This document shows, piece after piece, positions 9,221 to 18,363 of a DNA stretch of 64,000 nucleotides. How positions within the stretch are numbered: the first letter of the stretch is position 1; each line of letters opens with the position of its first letter. The translations under genes were made by a program, and so were the position numbers. The DNA comes from Duganella guangzhouensis (GTDB lineage Bacteria > Pseudomonadota > Gammaproteobacteria > Burkholderiales > Burkholderiaceae_D). The notes under the pieces are model-generated. The model searched no databases, was not told where the DNA came from, and saw only the letters and a program-made list of their open reading frames with translations. The stretch is taken from contig NZ_WKJK01000005.1 of the NCBI RefSeq assembly GCF_009674535.1, positions 353,263 to 417,262 on the forward strand. Reading direction: 5' to 3'.

Positions 9221-10247
9221 TCGCGGTTGGCAGGCTGATGCCGCGGTAGCGGCGGCGGTACCACACCACGCCGCAACTGGTCACCAGCACCAGCGCGATC
9301 GCGGTCAGCAGATCCTGTCCGCCATGGGTGACCGCCGCCGGGTGGCTGGAGATCATAGTCGAGGCGGTGAATTTCTTGCCGCTGTAGCGCGCGCCGATCA
9401 CCCATTCCTGATTGTTGATGGCGTTGACCAGGTACAGGCCGTGGCCGCCGGGGTGGATGGTCATCTTGCCGTCGCGGTAGACGAAGGAGCGGCGTTCGTC
9501 GCCGATGCGGATGCTGCCGACCACATGGCCGGCGTCGTTGACGGCGGTGGCGAAGCTGTCGCCGTAGCCGATCAGCGCGCCGAGGTCGGTCATGCGGCCA
9601 TCCTGCCAGACGAAGGCGTGCCAGCGCCGGCCCACGGTTTCCGAAGCGCCGACCACCACGTCGCGATCGTTGATGGCGGTGGCGCTGCTGATGCGGCCGC
9701 CCAAGGTGCCCAGATCCCGCATGGTGCCGTCGCGGTACAGAAAGGCGTGCCGGTAGCCATTGTCGAGCGCGGCGGTGCCGACGATGGCGCCGTGGTTGTT
9801 GACGCCGGCCGCGTAACTGATCTTGCCGCCCAGCGTGCCGAGGTCGACCGGCGCATGCTCGCCGTCGCTGCTGAAGGCGCGGTAATAGCCGTCGCTGGTG
9901 TCGGCAAAGCCGACCAACTGGCCTTTGTCATTGAGGGCGGCGCCGTAGCTGCTGTTGCCGCCCAGCGTGCCGATGTCTTGCATGCCGCCGCCGTGGCGGA
10001 CCACGAAGGCGCGCCAATAGCCATCGGCGTTTTGCGCGGTGCCGATGACATCGCCGCCGGTATTGATGGCGGCGGTATAGCTATCGCTGCCGCCCAGCGT
10101 GCCCAGTTCGATCGGGCGGCGGTCGTACAGGATGGCGCGCTGGTGGCCATCCTCGTCGGCGATGATGCCGGCCAGTTGGCCGCGCGCATTGAGATCAACG
10201 GCGATGCTGGCTTCGGTGCCGCGTGCGCCCAGTGTCATTTCCGGCAT
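9213..10247 (-). CDS. HAF-repeat protein with C-terminal membrane anchor
   Basis: A 344-residue protein built from about seven tandem repeats of 40-45 residues with the pattern DLGTLGG, S-Y/A-A-x-AIN, G-x-VVG, HAFLY-x-DG. This is the HAF repeat, which probably folds into a beta-propeller. A hydrophobic segment near the C-terminus (TAIALVLVTSCGVVWYRRRYRG) would anchor it, with the repeats outside. No N-terminal signal peptide is visible, so the export route and topology are unclear. The ATG at 10247 has an AGGAGA ribosome site. Function is unknown; extracellular or surface roles are usually assumed. It lies 106 nt downstream of the PEP-CTERM gene. Confidence 0.75.
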   Translation of the reverse strand: MPEMTLGARGTEASIAVDLNARGQLAGIIADEDGHQRAILYDRRPIELGTLGGSDSYTAAINTGGDVIGTAQNADGYWRAFVVRHGGGMQDIGTLGGNSSYGAALNDKGQLVGFADTSDGYYRAFSSDGEHAPVDLGTLGGKISYAAGVNNHGAIVGTAALDNGYRHAFLYRDGTMRDLGTLGGRISSATAINDRDVVVGASETVGRRWHAFVWQDGRMTDLGALIGYGDSFATAVNDAGHVVGSIRIGDERRSFVYRDGKMTIHPGGHGLYLVNAINNQEWVIGARYSGKKFTASTMISSHPAAVTHGGQDLLTAIALVLVTSCGVVWYRRRYRGISLPTAIN

Positions 10248-10353
10248 GATGTCTCCTGGTGGTGTGATGCGGGGACAACTGCAAACCTCGTGCCACGCGC
10301 TTGCCGGGGCAAGCGGATGCGTCAGTGTACGAAAATGAACGCTCGGCTGTCCA

Positions 10354-10869
10354 CTATCGGACAATCGGCGTGGCGCGCCGGCGGCGACGGGCGACCGCGC
10401 CCACCAAGGCCAGACCGCCCAGCATCATCGCGGCAGTGGCCGGTTCCGGTACCGCCGTCACGTGCCAGCGCGCGGCGGAATAGTCGCCGTCGCCTTCACT
10501 GGTGTTGACGCCGGGGGTGCGGTAGCCGACGGAGTCGGTGCTGCCACCATTCAGTGGGGCGATGTACAGTAGCTCAGTGGTTCCGAGCAGAAGAAAATTG
10601 GTGGCCGTGCCATCAAACGAGACTACCGGATCGTAACCGACTACGGGAAAGATCAGCATGCTGCCGTTCCCGGCAAAAGCCGAGCCGTCGATGAAGACCG
10701 AAAAGTCGCTCAAACCGCTAATCAGATTGTCGTGGGCGGTTCCGTCGAAATCACCAGTGATCTTGGTGCCGCTGGCCATGGTGTAGGAGAATTCGTAGTG
10801 CGTAGCCTGGGCGGCGGCGCTGGCGGCCAGCAGGGCGGCGCAGGCGAGGGTGCGGAGTAACTTGTTCAT
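10354..10869 (-). CDS. PEP-CTERM sorting-domain surface protein
   Basis: A 171-residue secreted protein. It has an N-terminal signal peptide (about residues 1-22, ending SAAAQA), a beta-rich body and a C-terminal PEP-CTERM signal: the VPEPATAAMML motif, a hydrophobic helix and the Arg cluster RRRRRA. That signal is processed by an exosortase (EpsH/XrtA type) in bacteria making exopolysaccharide. The exosortase itself is not in this window. The function of the body is not recognisable. Confidence 0.88.
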   Translation of the reverse strand: MNKLLRTLACAALLAASAAAQATHYEFSYTMASGTKITGDFDGTAHDNLISGLSDFSVFIDGSAFAGNGSMLIFPVVGYDPVVSFDGTATNFLLLGTTELLYIAPLNGGSTDSVGYRTPGVNTSEGDGDYSAARWHVTAVPEPATAAMMLGGLALVGAVARRRRRATPIVR

Positions 10870-10940
10870 ATGATCATTCCATTAAGAAAATGGCATTGTC
10901 ACATTGATTGTCAAATTTGTATGTAGCATCTTTAGACTAC

Positions 10941-10971
10941 AAAAAAGCCCCGGGCATCGCTGCGCGGGGCT
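10941..10971 (-). terminator. Terminator after dctA
   Basis: The stem AGCCCCG/CGGGGCT (10946-10952 with 10965-10971) is followed on the minus strand by six T residues. It lies 19 nt past the dctA stop codon. Confidence 0.8.
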
Positions 10972-10990
10972 GGTGTGGGGCAATCGAGGC

Positions 10991-12292
10991 TTAGTGGCCG
11001 GCGACTGGCTCCATCAGTTCAGGCTCCTTGATGGTCGAACCTGGATTGGCCAGTTCGGCCTTCATGATATCCATGTCCAGTTCTTTCTCCCATTTGGACA
11101 CCACCATCGCCGCCACGCCGTTGCCGACGAAGTTGGTCAGCGCGCGGCATTCGGACATGAAGCGGTCGATGCCCAGGATCAGCGCCATGCCGGCCACCGG
11201 AATATCCGGCACCACGTGCAGGGTCGCCGCCAGCGTGATGAAGCCGGCGCCGGTGATGCCCGATGCGCCTTTCGAGGTCAGCATCGCCACGCCCAGGATG
11301 GTCAGTTCCTGCATCAGCGTCAGGTCGGTGTTGGTGGCTTGCGCCACGAACAGCGCGGCCATGGTCATGTAGATGTTGGTACCGTCCAGGTTGAACGAGT
11401 AGCCGGTTGGCACCACCAGGCCCACCACCGATTTCGGGCAGCCCAGGCGTTCCAGTTTGTTCATCAGCGAAGGCAGCGCCGATTCCGACGAGCTGGTGCC
11501 CAGCACGATCAGCAGTTCTTCCTTGATGTACAGGATGAAGCGGCCGATCGAGAAACCGGTCAGGCGCGCCACCGTGCCCAGTACCACCACCACGAAGATG
11601 GCGCAGGTGGCGTAGAAGCAGCCCATCAGGGTAGCCAGCGGCAGCAGCGATTTGATGCCGTATTTGCCGATGGTGAAGGCCATGGCGCCAAACGCGCCGA
11701 TCGGAGCGACTTTCATCACGATGTTCACGACGCCGAAGATGGCGTGCGAGGCGTCGTCAATCAGTTTGACCAGCGGCTTGCCGCGCTCGCCCAGCAGCGA
11801 AATCGAGAAACCGAACAGGATGGCGATCAGCAGCACTTGCAGAATATCGCCCTTGGCAAACGCATCCACCACGGTGTTGGGGATGATGTTCAGCAGGAAG
11901 TCGGTGGTGGTCAGCGGGTGCGCCTTGGTGGTGTACTGCTCGATCGACTTGGCGTCCAGCGTAGCGGCGGTGGCGTTGAAGCCGGCGCCCGGTTTGACGA
12001 TGTTAGCGACGAACAGGCCGATCACCAGCGCGAAGGTGGAAATCACTTCGAAGTACAGCAGCGCCTTGCCGCCGACGCGACCGATTTTTTTCACGTCCTG
12101 CATGCCGGCGATGCCGGACACCACGGTGCAGAAGATCACCGGCGCGATGATCATTTTAATCAGCTTGATGAAGCCGTCGCCCAGCGGTTTCATGGCGACG
12201 CCGTTATCCGGGAAGAACGCGCCCAGCAGAATACCGCAGGCGATGGCGAACAGCACCTGAACGTACAGAACTTTATAGAATGGTTTTTTCAC
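10991..12292 (-). CDS. dctA: C4-dicarboxylate:cation symporter DctA
   Basis: A 433-residue inner-membrane carrier of the DAACS family, importing succinate, fumarate, malate and similar acids with protons or sodium. Family signatures are present: the serine-rich hairpin [12 protein letters not shown], the NLDGTNIYM substrate/cation motif and the second hairpin [12 protein letters not shown], then [14 protein letters not shown]. The GTG at 12292 is the best start, with AGGAGA 4 nt upstream; a longer frame from 12370 has no family support. Downstream of hbdH by 118 nt, in a gap containing nested palindromes that may be its operator. Confidence 0.93.
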   Translation of the reverse strand: MKKPFYKVLYVQVLFAIACGILLGAFFPDNGVAMKPLGDGFIKLIKMIIAPVIFCTVVSGIAGMQDVKKIGRVGGKALLYFEVISTFALVIGLFVANIVKPGAGFNATAATLDAKSIEQYTTKAHPLTTTDFLLNIIPNTVVDAFAKGDILQVLLIAILFGFSISLLGERGKPLVKLIDDASHAIFGVVNIVMKVAPIGAFGAMAFTIGKYGIKSLLPLATLMGCFYATCAIFVVVVLGTVARLTGFSIGRFILYIKEELLIVLGTSSSESALPSLMNKLERLGCPKSVVGLVVPTGYSFNLDGTNIYMTMAALFVAQATNTDLTLMQELTILGVAMLTSKGASGITGAGFITLAATLHVVPDIPVAGMALILGIDRFMSECRALTNFVGNGVAAMVVSKWEKELDMDIMKAELANPGSTIKEPELMEPVAGH

Positions 12293-12340
12293 GGGGTCTC
12301 CTCGTGTATATCGTGTGAGGAGTGCATCATCGCTCAGTCG

Positions 12341-12392
12341 GGCAGATATCACTATTGTGGAAAGCCGCAAATCACGGCCCGTGATATCTGCC
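12341..12392. promoter_or_regulatory. Nested palindromes upstream of dctA
   Basis: A 12-nt inverted repeat (GGCAGATATCAC at 12341-12352, its complement at 12381-12392) brackets 28 nt. A second 7-1-7 palindrome, ATCACGGCCCGTGAT, lies at 12371-12385 and shares the right arm. The block is 49-100 nt upstream of the dctA start. No run of T follows on the minus strand, so an operator fits better than a terminator. The regulator is unknown. Confidence 0.5.
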
Positions 12393-12410
12393 TTTGGTAA
12401 GGGATAGTAC

Positions 12411-13205
12411 TTACTGGGCTACCCAGCCGCCGTCCATATTCCAGGCGACTCCGCGGACTTGCTTGGCGGCGTCCGAACACAGGAACACGGCCAGCGCGCC
12501 CAGTTCTTCCGGCGTGACGAACTCGCCGGACGGTTGTTTGTCGGCCAGCAGCGCCTTCTTGGCCTGCTCATTGGGGATGCCTTCCTTGGCGGCGCGGTCA
12601 TCCACCTGCTTCTGCACCAGCGGGGTCAGCACGAAGCCTGGGCAGATGGCGTTGACGGTGACGCCGGTGGTGGCGGTCTCCAGCGCATTGGCCTTGGTCA
12701 GCCCCAGTAGGCCGTGCTTGGCGGCCACATAGGCCGACTTGCCGGCCGAGGCCACCAGCCCGTGGGTCGAGGCCAGGTTGATGATACGGCCCCAATTCTG
12801 CTCGCGCATGCGCGGCAGCACCAGTCGCGACGTATGGAAAGCCGAGGTCAGGTTGATGGCAATGATGGCGTCCCATTTCTCGACCGGGAAATGCTCGACA
12901 TTGGCCACGTACTGAATGCCGGCGTTATTCACCAGCACATCGACACCGCCGAACCTGTCGCCGGCGAACTGGATCATGGCTTCGATCTGGTCCGGCTTGG
13001 TCATGTCGGCGTTGTGATAGGCGACCTGCACGCCGAACTCCTGGCCCAGCTCGGCCTGCAGCTGTTCGATCTCCTTGGCGTCGCCAAAGCCGTTCAGCAC
13101 CACGTTGGCGCCTTCGGCCGCCAGCGCGCGGGCGATGCCCAGTCCGATGCCGGAAGTCGATCCGGTGACCAACGCGGTTTTACCGCTCAAAGTCTTGTTT
13201 GCCAT
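12411..13205 (-). CDS. 3-hydroxybutyrate dehydrogenase
   Basis: An SDR enzyme of 264 residues that interconverts 3-hydroxybutyrate and acetoacetate with NAD. It has the cofactor motif TGSTSGIG (residues 15-22), NNAGIQYV, the catalytic Ser in LASTHGL and the YVAAK motif. The [18 protein letters not shown] and [13 protein letters not shown] segments are typical of bacterial D-3-hydroxybutyrate dehydrogenases. The ribosome site AGAGGA precedes the ATG. Together with scoAB it supplies acetoacetyl-CoA from ketone bodies or from depolymerised polyhydroxybutyrate. Confidence 0.9.
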   Translation of the reverse strand: MANKTLSGKTALVTGSTSGIGLGIARALAAEGANVVLNGFGDAKEIEQLQAELGQEFGVQVAYHNADMTKPDQIEAMIQFAGDRFGGVDVLVNNAGIQYVANVEHFPVEKWDAIIAINLTSAFHTSRLVLPRMREQNWGRIINLASTHGLVASAGKSAYVAAKHGLLGLTKANALETATTGVTVNAICPGFVLTPLVQKQVDDRAAKEGIPNEQAKKALLADKQPSGEFVTPEELGALAVFLCSDAAKQVRGVAWNMDGGWVAQ

Positions 13206-13326
13206 ACTGTCCTCTTGCAGGGTTGGTGATTGAGAGTGCGCTGCGCTACACTTCGGTAGGATTTTGTCACAACGCGGTAAAATGCTGTCTCAACATCATT
13301 ACACAAAAAATCATTGAGGAAGCCGC

Positions 13327-14205
13327 ATGCTCCAAGCAAAAATAAAGTCTGTTCAATGCATTTCATTGGCCGGCCTGCATCGCATGTCCTACAAAGAATG
13401 GGGAGATGAGAGCAACCCGAACGTACTGGTCTGCGTGCATGGCGTGACCCGCGTCGGCGACGACTTCGACCACATGGCGCGCGCGCTGGCCGACGACTAC
13501 CGTGTGATCTGCCCCGACATCGTGGGCCGCGGCCGCTCCGGCTGGCTCAAGAACCCGCAGCTGTACCGCATTCCGCAGTATGTCAGCGACATCGTCACGC
13601 TGCTGGCACGCGTGCTGCCGGACGATGAAAATCAGCAGGTTGACTGGTTCGGCACCTCGATGGGTGGCCTGATCGGCATGGGCCTGGCCTCGCTGCCGGA
13701 CAACCCGATCCGCAAGCTGGTGCTGAACGATATCGGTCCGGTGCTGGCGCCGATGGCGATGCAACGCATCGGCGACTACATCGGCCAAGACTTGCGATTT
13801 GAAAGTTTCGAGGCCGGCGCGCGTTTCATCCGCGACGTTTCGACTTCCTTTGGCGAGCACACCGAAGCCGAGTGGCACAAACTGGCCAGCGATGTGTTGC
13901 GCCAGGATAAGGACGGCAAGTGGGTACGCCACTACGATATGGGGCTGGCTCTGCCGTTCCGCTCGGCAACGCCGGAATCGGCCGAGGCCGACCAGGCCAT
14001 GCTGTGGGCGGCCTATGACGCCATCCGCTGCCCGACCTTGCTGGTGCGCGGCGCCGACTCGGACCTGTTGTCGCCGGAGACGGCCTACGAGATGACGCAG
14101 CGCGGCCCCAAGGCGGCGCTGGTGGAAATTCCGCACGTCGGCCACGCGCCGACCTTTATTCATGACGATCAGATTGCGATAGCAAAGAAATTCTTGTTGG
14201 GTTAA
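13327..14205 (+). CDS. Alpha/beta hydrolase
   Basis: A 292-residue alpha/beta-fold hydrolase. The oxyanion region is HGVTRVGDD near residue 38, the nucleophile is Ser111 in WFGTSMGG, the likely acid is the Asp in RGADSDLLSP and the His is in PHVGHAPTF close to the C-terminus. No signal peptide is seen, so it acts in the cytoplasm. The substrate cannot be read from sequence. A GAGGAA ribosome site is 6 nt ahead of the ATG. RidA and relA follow on the same strand with short gaps, suggesting co-transcription. Confidence 0.88.
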   Translation: MLQAKIKSVQCISLAGLHRMSYKEWGDESNPNVLVCVHGVTRVGDDFDHMARALADDYRVICPDIVGRGRSGWLKNPQLYRIPQYVSDIVTLLARVLPDDENQQVDWFGTSMGGLIGMGLASLPDNPIRKLVLNDIGPVLAPMAMQRIGDYIGQDLRFESFEAGARFIRDVSTSFGEHTEAEWHKLASDVLRQDKDGKWVRHYDMGLALPFRSATPESAEADQAMLWAAYDAIRCPTLLVRGADSDLLSPETAYEMTQRGPKAALVEIPHVGHAPTFIHDDQIAIAKKFLLG

Positions 14206-14211
14206 TTAAGT

Positions 14212-14562
14212 ATGGAAATCAAACGACTGTACGTGGGCAAGCGCCTGTCCGAAGTGGCGATCCACAATCACACCGTCTACCTGGCCGGCCAGATCGCCGA
14301 GCAGACCGACGCCGACATTCAGGGCCAGACCCGTGAGGTGCTGGGCCACATCGACCGCCTGCTGGCCGAATCCGGCAGCGACAAGACCTGCATCCTCAAC
14401 TGTCAGATCTACATCAAGGACATGGCCGACTTTCCGGGCATGAACGAGGAGTGGGACGCGTGGGTGCCGCAAGGCCACACGCCGCCGCGCGCCACCGTCG
14501 AAGCCCGTTTGGCCGATCCGAAAGTGCTGGTCGAAATCGTCATCATCGCCGCGCAGCGCTAG
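14212..14562 (+). CDS. RidA family protein (enamine/imine deaminase-like)
   Basis: A 116-residue protein of the YjgF/YER057c/UK114 family, which clears reactive enamines made by PLP enzymes. Visible are the VYLAGQIAEQ segment, the C-terminal PPRATVEARLADPKVLVEI motif, whose Arg binds the substrate carboxylate in RidA, and the usual trimer-fold length. It lies 6 nt after the hydrolase gene and 7 nt before relA; the relA ribosome site overlaps its TAG stop, so the three genes form one operon. Confidence 0.9.
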   Translation: MEIKRLYVGKRLSEVAIHNHTVYLAGQIAEQTDADIQGQTREVLGHIDRLLAESGSDKTCILNCQIYIKDMADFPGMNEEWDAWVPQGHTPPRATVEARLADPKVLVEIVIIAAQR

Positions 14563-14569
14563 GAGTCGT

Positions 14570-16819
14570 ATGGTTTCCACCACCGCGCTTAACAGCGCAA
14601 CGTCGGAACAACTGGTGATCGGGCTGTCGCCGGACGACAGCGCGCGCATGCTGGCGGCGCTGGACTTCGCCGGCAGCGCCTACGCCGACAAAACCTGTGT
14701 CAGCGGCCAGGTCGCGCTGGAGTTCGCGGTCGGCGTGGCCGGCACGCTGGCCTCGCTTAACACCGACGTCGAAACCCGCATCGCCGGCCTGATGTTCGAA
14801 CTGACCTTGCTCGACACCGAGCAGGCGCCGGTGATCGAACCGCGTTTCGGCCAGGGCGTCAACGACCTGGTGGCCGGCGTGCGCCAGCTGATTCGCCTGC
14901 GCGAACTGACCCAGGCGCAGAACGCGCCGGCCGCCGGGCGCGGCCGCAATGCCGCGCAACTGGCGGTGGCCCAGGTCGAAACGCTGCGCAAGATGCTGCT
15001 GGCCATGGCCTCCGACATGCGGGTGGTGCTGGTGCGGCTGGCGTCGTGCGTGACCACGCTGCGCTACTTTGCCGACATCAAACTGTTCAATGAGATGACC
15101 CAGGCCTACGGCCGCGACACGCTGGACCTGTACGCGCCGCTGGCCAACCGGCTCGGGATCTGGCAGCTGAAGTGGGAGCTGGAAGACCTGTCGTTCCGTT
15201 TCATCGAGCCGGAAACCTACAAGCGCATCGCCAAGATGCTGGAAGAAAAGCGCTTGATGCGCGAAGGCTTCGTCACCAGCGCGATCGCGCGGCTGCAGTC
15301 GGAAATGGCGGCCGCCGGCATTCAGGCCGAAGTGTTCGGCCGACCCAAGCACATCTACTCGATCTGGAGCAAGATGAAGGGCAAGGAGCTGGACTTCACC
15401 GACCTGTACGACGTGCGCGCCTTCCGCGTTATCGTGGCGGATGTGAAAACCTGCTACACCGTGCTGGGCGTGGTGCACAACATCTGGACCCCGATTCCAA
15501 AAGAATTCGACGACTACATCTCGCGTCCCAAACCGAACGGCTACCAGTCGCTGCACACGGTGGTGACGGCGGAGGACGGCCGGCCGCTGGAAGTGCAGAT
15601 CCGTACCCAAGAGATGCACAGCTTTGCCGAGTACGGCGTGGCCGCGCACTGGCGCTACAAGGAAACCGGCGGCTCCACCTTCACCGCCCAGCAGTACGAT
15701 GAAAAAATCGCCTGGCTACGTCAGCTGCTGGCGTGGAAAACCGACGTCGCCGATGCGGTGGTCGGGCAGGAAGAGCAGCAGCGCGAATGGGTCGAGAAAC
15801 TGAAGGCCGCCGCGCTGGACGACCGCATCTTCGTGCTGACGCCGCAGGCGCGCGTGATTGAACTGCCGGTCGGCGCCACACCGGTGGACTTCGCCTATCA
15901 CCTGCACAGCGACGTCGGCCACCGCTGCCGTGGCGCGCGCGTCGATGGCGTGATGGTGCCGCTGAACACGCCGCTGAAAAATGGTCAGACCTGCGAAATC
16001 ATCACCGCCAAGGGCGCGCCCGGCACCGCCGGTCCATCGCGCGACTGGCTTGGCGATGAATACACGGTGGCGACCCGCACCCGTTCCAAGATCCGCGCCT
16101 GGTTCCACGCCATCGACATGCAGGAAACGCTGTCGCACGGCCGCGCGGTGGTCGAGAAAACCCTGCAGCGCGAGGGCAAGACCGCCGTCAACCTGGAAGC
16201 GCTGGCCAACAAGCTGGGCTTCGCCAAGGTCGACGATTTGTTCCTGTCGGTCGGCAAGGATGAATTCAGCCTGCGCGCGATTGAAAACGCGCTGCACGAC
16301 AGCGGCGAACCAGCCGAACCGGCGGACGAAGTCTTCCTCGGCAAGAGCCGGGCGTCCAGCGTGGAGCAGGGCGCCAAGTCGGGTGTGCTGGTGGTCGGCA
16401 CCGATGGTTTGATGACGCAGTTGGCCAAGTGCTGCAAGCCGGCACCGCCGGATGGCATCGTCGGCTTCGTCACGCGCGGCAAGGGTGTCTCGATCCACCG
16501 TGCCACGTGCAAGAACTTTGCCGAAATGCGCGCCAAGGCGCCGGAGCGGGTGATTGTCACCGAGTGGGGCCGCGCCGGCTCGGACACCGTCTACCCGGTC
16601 GACATCTTCATTCTGGCCAATGACCGCCAGGGACTGCTGCGCGATATTTCCGAGATTTTCTCGCGCGAGAAAATCAACGTTATCGGCGTCAACACGCAAT
16701 CGGCCAAAGGCTTTGCGCGCATGACCTTCACCGCCGAAATCGGCGCCACGGCCCAGCTGCACAAAGCCCTGTTAGCCATCTCGGAAGTAGGCGGCGTGCA
16801 GGAAGCCCGCCGCGCTTAA
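14570..16819 (+). CDS. relA: RelA-type (p)ppGpp synthetase
   Basis: A 749-residue long RelA/SpoT homologue, the stringent-response enzyme activated on stalled ribosomes. Order of domains: a degenerate HD domain (about 40-200) where the HDxxED metal site is replaced (FELTLLDTE), so no hydrolase activity is expected; a synthetase domain with ELDFTDLYDVRAFRV, YISRPKPNGYQSLHT and EVQIRTQEMHSFAEYGVAAHW; a TGS domain (RIFVLTPQARVIELPVGATPVDFAYHLH); a zinc-finger/conserved-Cys segment with AKCCKP; and a C-terminal ACT domain. The lost HD motif argues for RelA rather than SpoT. The stop overlaps that of the convergent GST gene by 4 nt. Confidence 0.95.
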   Translation: MVSTTALNSATSEQLVIGLSPDDSARMLAALDFAGSAYADKTCVSGQVALEFAVGVAGTLASLNTDVETRIAGLMFELTLLDTEQAPVIEPRFGQGVNDLVAGVRQLIRLRELTQAQNAPAAGRGRNAAQLAVAQVETLRKMLLAMASDMRVVLVRLASCVTTLRYFADIKLFNEMTQAYGRDTLDLYAPLANRLGIWQLKWELEDLSFRFIEPETYKRIAKMLEEKRLMREGFVTSAIARLQSEMAAAGIQAEVFGRPKHIYSIWSKMKGKELDFTDLYDVRAFRVIVADVKTCYTVLGVVHNIWTPIPKEFDDYISRPKPNGYQSLHTVVTAEDGRPLEVQIRTQEMHSFAEYGVAAHWRYKETGGSTFTAQQYDEKIAWLRQLLAWKTDVADAVVGQEEQQREWVEKLKAAALDDRIFVLTPQARVIELPVGATPVDFAYHLHSDVGHRCRGARVDGVMVPLNTPLKNGQTCEIITAKGAPGTAGPSRDWLGDEYTVATRTRSKIRAWFHAIDMQETLSHGRAVVEKTLQREGKTAVNLEALANKLGFAKVDDLFLSVGKDEFSLRAIENALHDSGEPAEPADEVFLGKSRASSVEQGAKSGVLVVGTDGLMTQLAKCCKPAPPDGIVGFVTRGKGVSIHRATCKNFAEMRAKAPERVIVTEWGRAGSDTVYPVDIFILANDRQGLLRDISEIFSREKINVIGVNTQSAKGFARMTFTAEIGATAQLHKALLAISEVGGVQEARRA

Positions 16820-17406
16820 ACGTGCGCTTGCATCGCCGCCTGCACCGACGGGCGGGCGGCGATGCGTTTCTCCCAGGCCGCCACTGCCGGCCACTGCGCC
16901 AGATCGATGGCGAAGAATGCAAACCATCCCACCACCGTGTACAGGTAGGCGTCCGCCACCGTGAATTGTGCGCCCATCAGGTATGCGTGCTTGCCGAGCG
17001 CGGCCTCCAGCGTCGCCATGCGGCGTTGCAGGCGTTGCTGGAAATAGGTCGGCGGCAGCTCCTTGTTGAATAACGGCGCCATGCCGGCGTGGATCTCGCT
17101 GGTGATGAAGTTCAGCATTTCCTGCAGGCGCACGCGCGACCAACTGGCCGGCGCTGGCGCCAGGCCGGCCTCCGGCTTCAGGTCGGCCAGATATTGCAGG
17201 ATGGCCGGGCCTTCGGTCAGTACTTCGCCGTTGTTCAGTTCGAGCGCGGCGACGTAGCCTTTGGGGTTGATGTCACGGAAGTCGCGGTCGTCGGCGGTGC
17301 GCTTGGTTTGGTTGTCAACCTTGATCAGTTGGTGGGGCAGGCCGAGTTCCTTCAAAACGATCAGCGGCGACAGTGAACAGGTGTGCGGGGCGTAATACAG
17401 CTTCAT
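16816..17406 (-). CDS. Glutathione S-transferase, beta class
   Basis: A 196-residue cytosolic GST. The start MKLYYAPHTCSLSP carries Cys10, the catalytic cysteine of bacterial beta-class enzymes. The glutathione-binding cis-Pro loop region GYVAALELNNGEVLTEGPAILQYL and the C-terminal helical motif FTVADAYLYTVVGW follow. A GGAG ribosome site lies 6 nt ahead of the ATG. It is divergent from a LysR regulator, which may control it, and overlaps the relA stop codon. Confidence 0.92.
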   Translation of the reverse strand: MKLYYAPHTCSLSPLIVLKELGLPHQLIKVDNQTKRTADDRDFRDINPKGYVAALELNNGEVLTEGPAILQYLADLKPEAGLAPAPASWSRVRLQEMLNFITSEIHAGMAPLFNKELPPTYFQQRLQRRMATLEAALGKHAYLMGAQFTVADAYLYTVVGWFAFFAIDLAQWPAVAAWEKRIAARPSVQAAMQAHV

Positions 17407-17499
17407 TGCAAACTCCAGATGGTGAGGAACGCTTACTGTATGAGCTGGGCTGACACGCTGTAAAATTAATGCTTCAAAAATTAGCTATCAGTTTTTCTA

Positions 17500-18363
17500 A
17501 TGATGAATCTGACCCATTGGCGTCTGCTGCTCGCGGTGGCGGAGGCGCGCAATATTTCGCGGGCGGCCGCGCAAGTCGGCATTTCGCAATCCGGCGCCAG
17601 TCAGGCGATCGCGCAGCTGGAGGCGGCGCTTGGCAGTCAACTGTTCGTGCGTGAGCGGCGCGATGTCAGCGTCACCGCGTTTGGCGAGCAGGTGATGACG
17701 CATGCGCGCGCGATGCTGGCGCAGTTCGATGGCATCCGTGCACTGGCCGACGGCGCGCGGGGCTTGGCGACGGGACGCATCCGGCTGGCGTCTTTTCCTT
17801 CGGTGCTGGGGGCCATGTTGCCGGACATGCTGCGCGCGTTTCGGCGGCGATACCCGGGCATCGACGTGGTGGCGCTGGAAGGCACCGATGTCGAGGTCGA
17901 AGAATGGCTGGCGGCTGGAACGGTGGAACTGGGCGTGGTGCTCAATCCCGCGCCGGAGCGGCAGGCTGTGCTGCTAGGGCGCGATGCCTGGATGGCGGTG
18001 CTGCCGGGCGCGCATCCGCTGGGGCGGCGTTCCAGCGAGCAGGGCGTGGCATTGAGCGAGCTGGCCGATGAGCCGTTTGTGCTGGCCACTGGCGGCTGTC
18101 ACGTGCATGCGCAAAGTCTGGCCACTCAGGCGGGGCTGATGCTGTCGGATATCCGGGTGACGGTGCGGGATCTGGCCAGCGCGGCGGTGCTGGTGCGCGA
18201 GGGGCTGGGCGTGTCGGTGATCCCGGAGTCGGCGCTGCCGGAAGACCGGCGAGGTTTGCGGGTGATGCAATTGCAGCCGCCGGCGTATCGGGAATTCGGC
18301 CTGGTATGTTCGGAAGCTGGCCGCGCGTCGGCGGCCGTGCAGGCGTTGCTGCGGGAGTTATGA
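17500..18363 (+). CDS. LysR family transcriptional regulator
   Basis: A 287-residue LysR-type regulator. The winged helix-turn-helix occupies residues 1-62 (WRLLLAVAEARNISRAAAQVGISQSGASQAIAQLEAALGSQLFVR), followed by the linker helix and a periplasmic-binding-like effector domain (about 90-285, with FPSVLGAMLP, LGVVLNP and VREGLGVSVIPESALP). It is transcribed away from the GST gene across a 93-nt gap, the usual layout for a regulator and its target. The ligand is unknown. Two adjacent ATG codons are possible starts. Its TGA abuts the stop of the convergent CatA-like gene. Confidence 0.9.
   Translation: MMNLTHWRLLLAVAEARNISRAAAQVGISQSGASQAIAQLEAALGSQLFVRERRDVSVTAFGEQVMTHARAMLAQFDGIRALADGARGLATGRIRLASFPSVLGAMLPDMLRAFRRRYPGIDVVALEGTDVEVEEWLAAGTVELGVVLNPAPERQAVLLGRDAWMAVLPGAHPLGRRSSEQGVALSELADEPFVLATGGCHVHAQSLATQAGLMLSDIRVTVRDLASAAVLVREGLGVSVIPESALPEDRRGLRVMQLQPPAYREFGLVCSEAGRASAAVQALLREL

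Noticed and set aside
9213..10247. DNA-level tandem repeats or a CRISPR-like array
   Set aside because: The repetition is at protein level (HAF repeats) with divergent codons and continues as one reading frame.
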